In this document: positions 48,231 to 58,943 of the stretch, one piece after another
Layout: every line of letters begins with the position of its first letter
How positions within the stretch are numbered: the first letter of the stretch is position 1
Source: Brienomyrus brachyistius
Lineage: Eukaryota > Chordata > Actinopteri > Osteoglossiformes > Mormyridae
Direction: 5' to 3'
Length of the DNA: 64,000 bases
NCBI RefSeq assembly: GCF_023856365.1
Contig: NC_064551.1
Coordinates: 15,199,527 to 15,263,526 of the forward strand
The notes under the pieces: model-generated
What the model was told of the DNA's origin: nothing
The model's database searches: none
The model's input: the letters and a program-made list of their open reading frames with translations, nothing else
Made by a program: the position numbers and the translations under genes

Positions 48231-49936
48231 TACAGTTCAATATCTGCTTTATAGTCTGACAGATGGTTCTGTTCATTTACTGATTTTTATCAAACTCCAT
48301 GAAACGTGGGTGAATCGGTAATACCCACACAAGGAGAACCTTGATACTTAATGTTATTGTTAATTTAAGATTGACATAGGACCAGTTCAACCATGCTGGA
48401 CTGACATACCTCTTTTCATATAGTAGGCACACTCTCTTCTTGAAAGATCAAGAGAATGACCACACAGTCTGAGTATTTACGGATCCCCTGAAGTTATCCA
48501 TGGTAGCCGCCCATGGGAGCTGTCCGTGGTTCTGATTTTTAAACTGCATCCTGGCACTCCTGCATGACAGCCATCTACAGTGCTGGATTCAGTGAAATTC
48601 TGCTCAAAGACTGACAGAAAACCTGAGATGTAACACAAAAAAAGGCAGAACTTAATCAAAACCTCAACCAAGTCTAATTATTAGAGTTTGGCGGGAACAT
48701 AAGTCACTGACGGACGTGCCTAGAAAGGGCTGTGGTTAAGCAACCCTGACTTTGAGGCTCATACACGGAATGCGGGACAGTCCGAGGTCCTCATGGGCAC
48801 AGAAATATAATAATCCTGATTTAATTCTGATACCATGAAATAGAATTTCAAAGATGTGTTTCTTATCACTAGTCTGTTAGAAAGACTGATTTCCCTGGTA
48901 AAGCCCTGTCAGCACTCCTGTGTCCGACACAGAACCAATTTACTGCAGAATCTCTAGGATATTTCTTTGCCACTAAACATTTGGGGTTTAAAGAGATTTT
49001 TTTTTTTTTTGGGGGGGGGGGGGTGGTTGTACCATTTGAAATGTCTAATTCAAACGTTTCATGAATTAAGCTGTAATTGATACATAGTAGGAAGAGCAAT
49101 GCAGGAAAGAGAAAAATGTTATGATGCAACGTGGATGCAGAAGGGTGAACATTACATGACATTCAGTTTGTAATGACCTTGTGTCCCTCAGCCTCATGCT
49201 TTGGATTTGCTAAGATGTATCTGCTCAAATTTTGTGTAATCAAATGTAAATGGGCTGTTATTATTTGACTTTAAAATAACAAGTAATTAGCAGGGGGAAA
49301 AGGGTGTTTGCAGTCAATGGTTCTCAATATTCTGCCACATTTACTGCTATTGCTAAACATCATAAGCCTTTTCTTCCTTTTGGATTATTGTTCGATCAAT
49401 ATGCCGGCATCAAAAACACCACTTCAAACATCACATTACAAAGACTGCAATATGAGATTAAACACTGCATTACATTACAAGGACTTGTACAAAATATCGT
49501 ATTTATTACAGATGAATGTTGAAAGTAATTAAAAACATTTTTTCCCCAAATGTAGACCACATTTACAATGTAAACAACTCTGAGTCATTAAAGGGATACA
49601 ACTGGCAACTAATTATGACCTAACAGAAAATTTGCCCATATACATAGACTACAAAGGTTTGCTTTGCCACTTTACATAACAAGCACTTATACATAATAAT
49701 ACTAGGCAGAGTAACACTGTAGGGAAATCTTCCGGCATATTTACACATTCCGGCCTGTCTTCTTCTTCTTCTTTTCAGGTTCTTGTTCAGTAATGAATTC
49801 ATACACACTATGGTAGATAGATATTGTGGTCTATATGTATGATTCAAGTGGAAATATATTTTATATGCTGAAAGAACAATCGCTGAATTATCTGTTGGGA
49901 ACCACATTATCTAGAAACAATTTGTCACTGGGTATG
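48230..49936. other. Gene-free stretch
   Basis: Mixed to AT-rich unique DNA. A T14 run passes directly into a G13 run at 48997-49023. (TTC)5 at 49759-49773. No gene, RNA or element recognised. Confidence 0.5.
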
Positions 49937-50042
49937 TGTCATTCCATGTCCACCTAGCCCTCCTGTCTTCTCCCTCACATGGCCTGATGAGCGACACCTC
50001 ATACTTGTTGCCCCTTGATAGTCTATGTATTAAAGTACATGT
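49937..50042 (+). mobile_element. 5' LTR remnant
   Basis: About 106 bases align with the start of the 3' LTR: shared words include CCTAxCCCTCCT, CTCCCTCA, CCTGATGAGC, TTGCCCCTTG and GTATTAAAGTAC. The TATA-like GTATTAAAG lies at 50030-50038. After this the match stops and a 33-bp tandem array begins; the rest of U3/R/U5 is missing. Confidence 0.8.
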
Positions 50043-50369
50043 TCCTGTCCTGCAGTTTCCTCGGTGTCCTATTGTTCCTGTCCTGCAGTCCCCTCGGTGC
50101 CCTTCTGCTCCTGTCCTGCAGTTCCCTCGGTGCCCTCCTGTTCCTGTCCTGCAGTTCCCTTAATGTTCTTCTGTTCCTGTCCTGCAGTTCCCTCGGTGCC
50201 CTCCTGTTCCTGTCCTGCAGTTCCCTTAATGTTCTTCTGTTCCTGTCCTGCAGTCCCCTCGGTGCCCTTCTGTTACTGTCCTGCAGTTCCCTCGGTGCCT
50301 TCCTGTTCCTGTCCTATAGTTCCCTTGGTGCCCCCCTGCTCCTCTCCTACAGTTCCTCTGCACCCTCCG
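50040..50369 (+). repeat. 33-bp minisatellite inside LTR element, ten copies
   Basis: Unit GTTCCTGTCCTGCAGTTCCC followed by TCGGTGCCCTCCT. TGCAG recurs every 33 bases from 50051. Since 33 is 11 codons, the frame stays open and gives a Cys/Pro/Val-rich 11-residue repeat (CSCPAVPSVPS). I regard the peptide as an artefact. Confidence 0.95.
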
Positions 50370-50429
50370 GTCCTGGTGGCCTGCCCCCACTGACCCAATT
50401 AGGCACTTAGGTCCTGCGGTCTTCGGTGA

Positions 50430-50654
50430 ATGGATCCAGGAGGTCTGGTCTGGAATACTCCCCGGACACTCCCCGTTTCTGTTCATATTACCTCAGTCCC
50501 TGTCCTAGTGCCCTTTCCTGCTTGTGTCCCATATTACCCCCTCTGGTGTTTCCATCTCCGTGTCTGTCTCTCTCCTGTTTATCGGCCATGTTCTGCTGTG
50601 AGGTATTCTGTCTGTCTCTTTGCCTTCTGCTCCCTAGTCCCCACTGAAGCTTGA
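50430..50654 (+). pseudogene. Possible gag start remnant of the LTR element
   Basis: ATGGATCCAGG (MDPGG) follows GTCCTGCGGTCTTCGGTGA. Many fish gypsy gag frames begin with MDP shortly after the primer-binding region, so this is likely the original gag start. The frame continues 74 codons through pyrimidine-rich sequence with no capsid or zinc-knuckle motif and stops. A primer-binding site could not be identified. Confidence 0.4.
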
Positions 50655-50984
50655 TGTTCGCTTTTCCGGTCCTGATGCCTGGTTTCGTCTCATGTTGGGT
50701 ATGTCTTGTCGATGTGGTTCCGTTTGGTGTTGTACTCACATGTTGTCCTGTTGGTTCCTGGTCCAGCCCCTGCCTGTTTCATCATGCCATTTGTCCTGTC
50801 CTGTCCAATGGGTCTGTCCCTCTGACCTTTTGTGATGTCCGTCCCATGTGTCCTGTTGGTCCTGCCATGCCCTGTCCTAATCAGTGTCCTGTCTGTTCCT
50901 CAACCCATGTGTCTGTCCTGCCCTTCGGTCTCCTCCCATGATTGTTATTTGTGCCTGGCGGGCACACATCGGGGGGTGAGTTAC

Positions 50985-51298
50985 TGTCACGTCCTGCACA
51001 CCACATCTGCCTAACCCTCCTCTCTCCTCCCTCATGTGACCTGATGAGCCAAACCTGATGCTTATTGCCCCTTGTTAATCTTTGTATTAAAGTACCTGGA
51101 TGTCCCATCCTCACTAGTCTAATCATTGACATCGTACTGTCAAGTGGCCTGTGCTCAGTCCACCCATTTTGATCCCCTATGATCCCATTTATTTCTAGTC
51201 TTTGTTCATCGAGTCCAATAAAACTCCTTTTGTTTCTCCACCATGCCTGCCCCCCCCCCCCCCCCCCCCCCGAATCCTTCATCCCAGCTGTCATGACA
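50985..51298 (+). mobile_element. 3' LTR
   Basis: 314 bases from TGTCACGTCC to TCATGACA. It contains the TATA-like GTATTAAAG (51086-51094), a polyadenylation signal AATAAA (51217-51222) and a C22 run (51250-51271). A 137-codon minus-strand frame (50881-51294) overlaps it and has no domain. Confidence 0.85.
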
Positions 51299-52056
51299 GT
51301 ATGTAGATTTTTTATAGAAATGTATGGGGAATGGGGAAAAATCCTGCTTTTCCGCTGAAATTCTTGGAGTCTTATCAGATGATAAGAGGCACAACGTTAT
51401 CAAAGCTAAATGACGGGAAGTTGCCAGCCATCACAGCCATGGTCCTGAGCTCAACCCGATGGTTTATTTTTAGTAAAAGGAGTTCTGCTCCCGCTCCAGT
51501 TCGGAAAAGGTTCCAGAGAAGTGGAGCAGCATCATTTGACTGGAGTTTGTTGATCTGTGGAGACAGTACGGGACTGCCCAAATAATTCAAAATAAAAATA
51601 AATGGTGGCACACAGCGCCATGCCATGCGAGGCATTCACCGTGTATGAGGTGTGCTCTCCTATGCCATGAGTATGGAGTATAAATGCAGGCAATGCAGGT
51701 ATTTCGCAGTGAGAATTCTGCAGTGCTTCATTCAGTTATAATAAAACAAAAATACACACGGTGTATAGTAAAGGTATATTTGGATCAATCATGTCTTTTT
51801 ACCGTTGTAATTCATGTTTTTTTCCCCAGCTTGTTTGCTTGGCCATGTCTCTCTTGCACACCAAAGAAATGGCACCGGTAAGGTTTGTAATTCAGATGCC
51901 ATCTCCAGCGTGCCGCTTGCAAGCTCCTCCAGCAGTAAAGTGACTCTGGGGAGTCCTCACACAGTTCTATATGCAAATAGCGCTGCACCTGGGCAGTGAC
52001 GCGCGGCCCTGCTGAGCGGTTACTTATGCAAATCTGATTGACTGCGGGAGTGTACG
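51299..52056. other. Gene-free stretch with two octamers
   Basis: After the target duplication the sequence is unique. Exact octamers ATGCAAAT at 51971-51978 and 52026-52033 sit 55 bases apart in the same orientation, with a CpG-rich piece between them. No gene recognised. Confidence 0.5.
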
Positions 52057-52141
52057 CACACGCACGCACACACGCACACACACACGCACACACACGCACA
52101 CACACACGCACACACACGCACACACACGCACACGCACGCAC

Positions 52142-52189
<48 letters not shown>

Positions 52190-52210
52190 ACACACACGCA
52201 CACACACACG

Positions 52211-52241
<31 letters not shown>

Positions 52242-52459
52242 ACACACGCACACACACGCGCACACACACACGCACACACACGCACACACACACACGCACA
52301 CACACGCACACACACACGCACACACGCACACACACACACACACACACGCACACACACACGCACACACGCACACACACACGCACACACACGCACACACACA
52401 CGCACACACGCACACACACACACACACACACGCACACACACGCACACACACGCACGCAC
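52057..52459. repeat. Large (CA)n/(CACACACG)n array
   Basis: About 400 bases made only of CACA and CACG units. The word GCACACGCACGCA recurs at 52128, 52178 and 52230, so a unit of roughly 50 bases is itself repeated. Alternating purine-pyrimidine with regular CG makes this a strong Z-DNA former. Open frames of 156 to 304 codons on both strands are artefacts. Confidence 0.97.
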
Positions 52460-52998
52460 CAATGCTCCGGTCGGCAGCGGCCTGCACTCCCACCGACGGG
52501 GTGTGTGAGTGTGTTTCTGTGGGAAGGGGGGCAAAACAGCCAGAGGCGGGAGGCGGGATTGAGGAAGCGACAGCGAGTCTGATGAACGGCCACATGGCTC
52601 CCCTCGCTCCCCCCCCCCAGGCCTGTAGAACCAGCCCCGCCTCACAGTTGACCAGGCAGTTTCATCATGCTGCCTCTTAACGTGGAGGAATTTCACTGTC
52701 TCACAGCCGGGCCTTAAATGTATCATTAACCCCTGTGATTAAGCAGTGAGGGTGGCTGCTGCTCAGCTACTATACCAGCACCAGGGCTTGATATAGACTA
52801 ATGTTAGGGGAAAGGGGCTAATTTGAGTTATTAAAGGACTATTCTCTTGGAATAATGATATCTTGGAGAGTCTAAATGCACCAGATTTTATTTATGCTGG
52901 CTTCTTTGATCCGTAGAGATATTAAAAGGTAAAAGGAAAAGAGAATTGAAAGCATGATCTTTTATACGTTGTCCCTTTAAGGTATTGTCTGGGTCTTG
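52460..52998. other. Gene-free stretch
   Basis: GC-rich to about 52720, then AT-rich. C8 run at 52610. No gene or element recognised. Confidence 0.5.
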
Positions 52999-53118
52999 CA
53001 TCCATCCTTCCATCCATCCATCCATTCATCCATCCCATCCATCCACCTATCTATCTGTCCATCCATCCATCCATCCATCCATCCATCCATCCATCCATCC
53101 ATCCATCCATCCATCCAT
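52999..53118. repeat. (ATCC)n microsatellite
   Basis: About twenty-five ATCC units with an ATCTATCTGTCC interruption near 53050. It is the reverse-strand tail of the adjoining repeat, greatly lengthened. Confidence 0.97.
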
Positions 53119-53345
53119 TTTCCTTAACCACTTATCCAGTACAGGGTATTGGACAACCTGTATCTCAAGTCACAAAGGGTGTGAGACAAGGGGACACCTT
53201 GGTACTTGGCACATGCTCACATACGCAACAAGAGACTAAACACTTGTGCGAGGAAACCGGGGAAGACGGGGAGAACATGAAAACTCCACTTACACATAGG
53301 TGGGATCATAGGTGCCACCAGCCGCGGCACCTAGGTCTTGTGTGT
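53119..53345 (-). mobile_element. GGAT-tailed interspersed repeat, reverse orientation
   Basis: TTTCCTTAACCACTTATCCAGTACAGGGT, listed here only by its key words CCACTTATCC and GTACAGGG, follows the ATCC tail. GAGAACATGAAAACTCCACTT and GGTGCCACCAGCCGCGGCACC-type words at the far end match the family head in reverse. The middle is diverged. Confidence 0.65.
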
Positions 53346-53461
53346 GAAAAACAGCTAGGCAGGATACGTGAAGCTGACCGTGTTTTTAGTTCTTTACCAA
53401 CCACTAACAAACTCACGTACGTACTTCATGCTGCACACACACGTGCATCCGGGGCCGCGCA

Positions 53462-53476
53462 CCAGCAGGGGGTGCT
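53462..53476 (+). promoter_or_regulatory. CTCF-like motif (strong match)
   Basis: CCAGCAGGGGGTGCT agrees with 14 of 15 positions of CCASYAGRKGGCRSY, differing only by T for C in GGC. It lies outside recognised repeats. A CTCF insulator or loop anchor is plausible. Confidence 0.45.
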
Positions 53477-54097
53477 TCTCAGGCGGGCTGAGATTCTATC
53501 TCCTCTACAGGAAGTTTACAGCCAAACGGGTCACAGGTGTGCTTCCTGGGGGAGATGATTTTGGAGTCTCACCCCCCACCCTCGCCTGCTGTTACCCCCC
53601 CCCCCCCCAAGAATACCCCAGTGCCTCCTTCTCCAGACAGCTGAGCAACACAAGGGCCCGTGTGCTTTGTTAGAAGGGATTTTTAATTGTCTCCAATCAT
53701 TCATAACCATTTGATTAGAATATCACAATAAGAGTCCCTGCCTGCATTCTATTATTCTTCCACATCCCTGTTTCTTCTTAAAGAGACAATGCCCACATGC
53801 GTGACTAAGAGTGCTATTAACTTCACATTAATCTGTATTACTGATGTGATTTTAACATGTATATCTGCTCTCACTCCTATAACCCCTCCTTCCTCGTTTT
53901 TGCTTAACGAAAATGTGGATGGAACAGCTAAAGAGAAAATGAACTTGAACAGGGAAACTAATGTAAGGAGAATTCAAGCTGAAAATCTCAACACAAACGT
54001 ATCCCTGAATATTGTACTTACAGCCAGTGAGAAGATAAATTGAACCGATTTAACCAACACTAATTCTACAATTTAACTAGAATGTAGTTTATTTGTG
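53477..54097. other. Gene-free stretch
   Basis: C13 run at 53597-53608. An 84-codon frame at 53789-54043 has no domain. Nothing else recognised. Confidence 0.5.
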
Positions 54098-54480
54098 CTG
54101 CAGCCTTGCATCTATAGCTTGGAAGCTTGTATATTCAGTCTGGTACCTAGTCTGTGTAGCCTAGAACCGTGCATGCATAGACTGGAAACTTACATATAGT
54201 GTCTGGAATTTTGTGTGTTTAGCCTGGAGTCTTGCATATGCAGTCTGGAATATTACATAATCAGGCTGATATCTGATTATAAGTGTAGCCTGGAATCTTC
54301 CATTCGTGGTAGGGAATCTTGCAAATGCAGCCTGAAATGTTACATATACAGCCAGGAACTTTTCATGCGGGGCCTGTAATCTTGTGTGCATAGCACGGAA
54401 TTGTGCATGTGTGGTCCGGAATATTGAAAATACGGGCTGGAATTTTGTGCACACAGAATGGAGTCCTGCATGTCTGGCCC
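54098..54480. repeat. Degenerate 21-bp minisatellite, about 18 copies
   Basis: Successive 21-base units vary around CTGGAATCTTGCATATGCAGC, for example CTGGAGTCTTGCATATGCAGT and CTGGAATTTTGTGTGTTTAGC; one unit is 24 bases. Copies differ at 20-40 percent of positions, so the array is old. Since 21 is seven codons, the minus strand stays open across it and reads as a heptad-like series around F-Q-x-x-H-A-R. Confidence 0.9.
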
Positions 54481-55544
54481 TTGTTTTTTGGAAATTCTTC
54501 AGTCCTATAATAATGATTAAAAGTAAGGCTGTCCTCTGAGCCATTGCAGGCCAGCGCTGCAGCTCTGATCGCGGAGAGAGAGCCAAGCACGCCACCAGCT
54601 GACAGTGAACAGCACTCCTGGGAGGGTTTAAGCCGACCCTGGCTTCCTCTTTGCCAGGCGGGTGCCCGCTGCCAGCAGTGATATGCGTTGCTCCGCCGCT
54701 CGGCGATGTCGTGTTGCTACAATGCTGCGCCACCCGCGCTCCTTCACACACTAGTGTAAATAAAGCACATTACATACAATCTGGGATATTACTTGTGCTT
54801 TAGGTTTTAAAATATACCTTCATGTGTGACGATAGCACCCATCATTGACGAGGCATTAAATTTCATTACTCAGAGCTTTTATTAAGTAAATGACCCAACA
54901 GGGATCAGTTTGAGCTGTCAGTAAGCAGCTTAGCTTCTATTTGCGCATTGTAATCTTGGAAGAGCTCTGTGCTTCTAATTGGCCATCAAGCCGGCCAGTT
55001 ATTCTGCGAAACGATCAAGGAAATAAATAAAATAGAAACGAAAGCATGGTGTTCCTGGAAACAGGCCGACTGAGACTCAGCCGTCCGTTCACACTCCGAC
55101 GCACCTGTCCTTCCCTCGCGAGGAGCTAAATCCGTCGCAATACGCCGGTCGCAATGGGGCAAAAATGGATTCCGAAATGTGCCGAACATATCATTCACCT
55201 TAGTTTAATTGTGGCTTCATTTTTTGAACTGGTGCCAGTTCATTTTGTACATTAAAATTTGGTCAGGGATGAAAAGATTCAATTTTCACGGTTGGCAATG
55301 CAGAACTGGTGAAATAATACAATCACAGACCCCAGAGTAAATTCGCTGAATGTCAACTGGATGTAAATGATCAGGAATCAGCTGTGGGGCAGGATCAGCC
55401 TCTCGCCGCCCGTCTTGACGGGTCCTTTTGACCTTGGTGGCCTTCGTCCTTGTGGGAGAGTTCCTTCTGAATCTGAAAAAAAACAGCAATCCATTCCATG
55501 TCAACACATTGACAGAGCGATTTTAAATGCCTTTAATCTGAGAC
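54481..55544. other. Gene-free stretch with exon-like segment on minus
   Basis: 54840-55000 is balanced and TAAT-rich, possibly regulatory. On the minus strand a CTGTTTTTTTTCAG acceptor-like word ends at 55473 and is followed by an open frame to 55286 beginning FRRNSPTRTKATKVKRTRQ. It is basic and matches nothing I know. No donor or partner exon is clear. Confidence 0.4.
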
Positions 55545-55650
55545 CCCCCTGCCCAGAGTGTTCCCTTGGCCTATGCTTCTTGGGACAGACCCCAGGCTCA
55601 TTGCAACATTGTACTGGATCAGCACTATGGATGGATGGAACGATGTACAG
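55545..55650 (+). mobile_element. GGAT-tailed repeat fragment
   Basis: GTTCCCTTGGCCTATGCTTC, GGGACAGACCCCAGGCTC, TGTACTGGATCAGCACTATG and GGATGGATGG follow the 3' half of the family. Confidence 0.6.
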
Positions 55651-56092
55651 ATGGGCAAATGGGTATTTCCAGTTAAATAAGGACTCTCTGACTTATACAC
55701 ACGTAGAAGCCGCGTCCTGCTGACCGAAAGCACAGAAAGGGGGATAGGGGGCGTCGACCCCATTCAGGTTACAAGTATGGGGTGGAGCAGCAATGGGAGA
55801 GCTGCCAGTAGGATCCATAGGCAAAAGTGGATTACTTTCAAAGCTGTGACATCCGTACGACCTGTCAGCCACACATAACGACACGTCAGCCTATGGGAAT
55901 TCAGAAGGAACCCCCCCCCACACACACACATCCAATAGTGTCAGGGGTGCCTAAAGCCACAGCTCAGATAAAAACGGAATATAAGGGGTTACATCATTAT
56001 GCGGCAAACGCATAATCTATCATTACACCAAGAGGAAATGTTACCCAACTGAGTTTCAGCCCTGTGTGAAAAAAAAGAAGTCATGTGGCCAA
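55651..56092. other. Gene-free stretch
   Basis: C9 plus short CA run at 55911-55930. No gene or element recognised. Confidence 0.5.
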
Positions 56093-56149
56093 GGGGGGGG
56101 GGGGGGGGGGGGGAGGGGGGGTGTGTGGTGATAGTGGGGGGGGGGGGGC
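56093..56149 (+). repeat. G-rich low-complexity tract
   Basis: G runs of about 21, 7 and 13 bases separated by A, TGTGTGGTGATAGT and similar spacers. High quadruplex potential on the plus strand. Confidence 0.9.
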
Positions 56150-56159
56150 GATATTGGAG

Positions 56160-56400
56160 GCCTGCTGTAGCCAACGGGCAAAATTAACATGCAAATGTAT
56201 TCAAGAAATTAAAAAGCAGAATTACACAGGCAAATGAGGTAGCTACACTTGAATTGTTAGGATTATGAATAATTACTGCAAATTTCCTGCTCCTAATATA
56301 ACTTGTTTTTTGATAAACAAAGACTTAATTATGGAGATGCGCTGGAAATTTTCTGCGGCACTCATTAATCTTGCAGAAAAAACAAGCCCCCGGGGGCGGC
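56160..56400. promoter_or_regulatory. Candidate conserved non-coding element with octamer
   Basis: An exact octamer ATGCAAAT (56189-56196) lies beside AAATTAAC. Further on are GAATAATTACTGC, GACTTAATTATGGAG and CACTCATTAATCTTG, giving at least five homeodomain-type cores in 240 bases of non-repetitive sequence. No frame is open across it. Confidence 0.4.
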
Positions 56401-58886
56401 TGGTAATGAGAAGAGCGTGCCCTGAATAGGCGTGAAGATCTGAGTCACGGGGTGCCAGGGTGCCAGGCATGCAGGCGCTGAGCTCCTGTACCCGAGAGGG
56501 TCATAACTCCCCCCCCTGCCTGCCCCTAACTATCAAAGGGACTTATTTATGCTGGAAACAAAGCCATCGGTCCTATTTACGAGCCCAGTGGGGCCGGAGG
56601 ACAGGCGAGTGGATGTGCTTTGGATGGGCCTTGTCGACGCGGCACCCGCCAGCGAGGAGGGGAGAGGGGCCGGGACACCGTGAACCAACGGGGAAGAAGC
56701 TGGCATGTCGGGGGAGGTGGGGAGGGGGGCACGCCACAGGTCCTGAGCCCCATTCACACAAACAAGCACAATTGCAGTATCTGTTTTTCCTCGAGGGTGG
56801 GTGTGCCATGCAGGGAGCACGTGGCAGGGGGGAGACCAGACTATCTGGCAGTGTTTGTCGGGGGGAGGAATTAGTGGGGGGGGGGGCTATAACAACATTA
56901 ACCACAATATGCATTTCGTACATTTTACGTTTTTTTTTTTGGGTTAAAACACGAAGGACGCTGAAGCAGGAATGGTAAGCTGAGAGGCTGAAAACGTTTG
57001 CTGAACGATTTGCTGTCAGGTTGTTCTGTTTAGCTAGTTTGATTGTGGAGCAGGGACAGCACAGCATGTTTGTACACACTGACCAGAAATGTAGTTGATG
57101 AAATGTCCATGTGAAGAAGCTATTCTTAGTGTGATAAGGAATACACCTTACATTTTATTTGTTATCGCATTAGCTATCCAGTTAGCCTATATTCCATAAC
57201 TTAGCTACCACCCGCTAACCCGGGGTGCTGTAGGGGGCTAGGCTGGCTTGGCCAGGCCAGCTTTGGCGTTATTTATGTGTGAATGGACCACAGACGGTGA
57301 ACCCGATCTAGCAAAGACAAAGGGAAGCTCCCAGGGAGTGTGGGGAGGGTTCATCTTTGGTAAATAGTGGGGGAGCATGTGGATGAATTAGATGGGGCCT
57401 GTGGGCACCTTACGTCCTTTGGGGATGCCACCTATGCAACAGTCCAATCACCGCACAGGCCTGAAGAGGAGGCCGGAATCCTGCTCCACCTAAGAGGAAT
57501 CTCCGCCCTGCTCTGTCGCTTGTGTCGCACAGATGGCAGAATTACTCAGCGGGCTCCTGGGCAAACGAGGGCATGAAGACAGAGTGGAACAATAACCCTC
57601 AAGTTTGATCGCAGGGTCAGATGCTACTTTCAACCTTCACAACAGATTTAATATTTAATATCGATTTCAGGATGAGTCCAGCTGGCAATGAGCAAATAAA
57701 TTAAAAGCAAAGAAAAAGAGCAAAGAAATTTTTATTTAAATAAACCTTTAAAATAAAGCATAAAATAAATTTTAATAAAATACGCATATTCACATAACTT
57801 AAGTTTTGTGTACAATCTACACACGACCTACACACAGACATCTTAAATGGAAGGCAGCCAAATAAATTCGTAGAAAATACTAAATCGAATAAAACTTCCC
57901 GACTTTACATTAATTTGTTTGAGCTTGTCTGCTTATAGTTTCCCATATTTATTTATTCGGAATGAGGTGGACGACGCCTAAGCAAACATCATAAATGCAG
58001 CGTGCTGCTCTCTCAATCTCACACTCTCTTCAACCCTCAAACAAACAAAGAACCCTTCAAACAAAACGGAAGCTCTCGATGTGGCACGTCTTTTCTCCGT
58101 AGCTTATTATTAATTGATTTCTCTGTCTTTCATTTCAGATTGAGCTTGCAGTGCTTTTACATTGCGCCCGCTGTCTCCCCAGAGAGGCCGGTGTGTTTAT
58201 AGCGGATGCTGTTAACCTAGCTGGTCGTTTTAAATCTGCTCCACCCTCGCGAGCGCTTTCCCTCAGCACCATCCCGGCTGCTGCGTTCCACAATGAAAAG
58301 AGGATGATCAACATTAAAACTAAAGTATATCTGCAGGGGAAAAAAAGCCACGATGGATGTTTCAACATAAAATTAAGTAAGGAACTTTGTGAGGAACTCA
58401 GAGGAAGCGAAATAAGGAAAAGGGGGGCTGGGGGGGGGGGCAACATTTCACATGGGGCACAGACAGTAACACCTACTCGTCTGTTAAATCTGCTTTTGGC
58501 CTAGGTGGTTTTGAAACAGTTTTTGGGTGAAAAAGGTGACGGTTTACATGCAGAGGGACTAGGGCAGTTTTAATAATGTACCTTGTTGATTAAGGTCACT
58601 TCCTCCTGAAAAATAATGACCACCCCGCCGGGGAATCAGAAGGATTTTAATGTGTGTCTCGAGCACCATGAAAGGGGGACCTCTTGCTTCACCCCACCCA
58701 CCACAAAATGGCAGCTTAGTGTTTTCTAAAGTGGCCACAAGAGGTCATGGAGTCCCCCAGATTAATTGGCTACTAAAACCCAATTTAAAGAAAGTCTTTC
58801 TCCACTCAGAGTGAGGCCTCATTAAGTGGGGGAACATGGGAACCCTTTGTGCCTGCACCGGCACAGACATCCTCAGCTCACACTCT

Positions 58887-58887
<1 letters not shown>
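56401..58887. other. Gene-free stretch
   Basis: 56460-56890 is GC-rich with overlapping frames on both strands (172 codons plus, 168 codons minus) that lack domains and are mutually incompatible. G-runs at 56875-56886 and 58431-58440, T11 at 56930. A CTTTCATTTCAG acceptor-like word ends at 58138, but no exon can be supported. 57640-57960 is AT-rich. Confidence 0.5.

Positions 58888-58943
<56 letters not shown>
58888..58943. repeat. (AAT)18 microsatellite
   Basis: About eighteen uninterrupted AAT units. Confidence 0.97.

Larger units (their letters stand above)
49937..51298 (+). mobile_element. Non-autonomous LTR retrotransposon (Ty3/gypsy-type), with 5-bp TSD
   Basis: The element starts TGTCATTCC and ends CTGTCATGACA, so termini are TG..CA with the 5-base inverted ends TGTCA/TGACA. 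It is flanked on both sides by GTATG (49932-49936 and 51299-51303), a perfect 5-bp target duplication. A purine-rich GGGGGGTGAG (50971-50980) lies just before the 3' LTR, matching the polypurine tract/LTR junction usual in fish gypsy elements. The internal part is about 0.6 kb, with a gag-like ATGGATCC start and no protease, reverse transcriptase, RNase H or integrase. It must have moved with enzymes supplied by a relative. Confidence 0.85.

Noticed and set aside
51812..52726. 304-codon minus-strand open frame, and 156-191-codon frames on both strands
   Set aside because: They run through the CACA/CACG array and read only Cys/Val/Arg or His/Thr/Ala repeats; flanks have no domain.
56460..57079. 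172-codon plus and 168-codon minus frames
   Set aside because: Both occupy the same GC-rich DNA, contain G-run encoded low-complexity residues and match no family.
58263..58272. Left half of an REST/NRSE site (CTCAGCACCA)
   Set aside because: The right half of the element (GGACAGCGCC-like) is absent at any accepted spacing.
58139..58357. Possible exon after CTTTCATTTCAG
   Set aside because: No donor of quality closes it and no frame gives a recognisable peptide.
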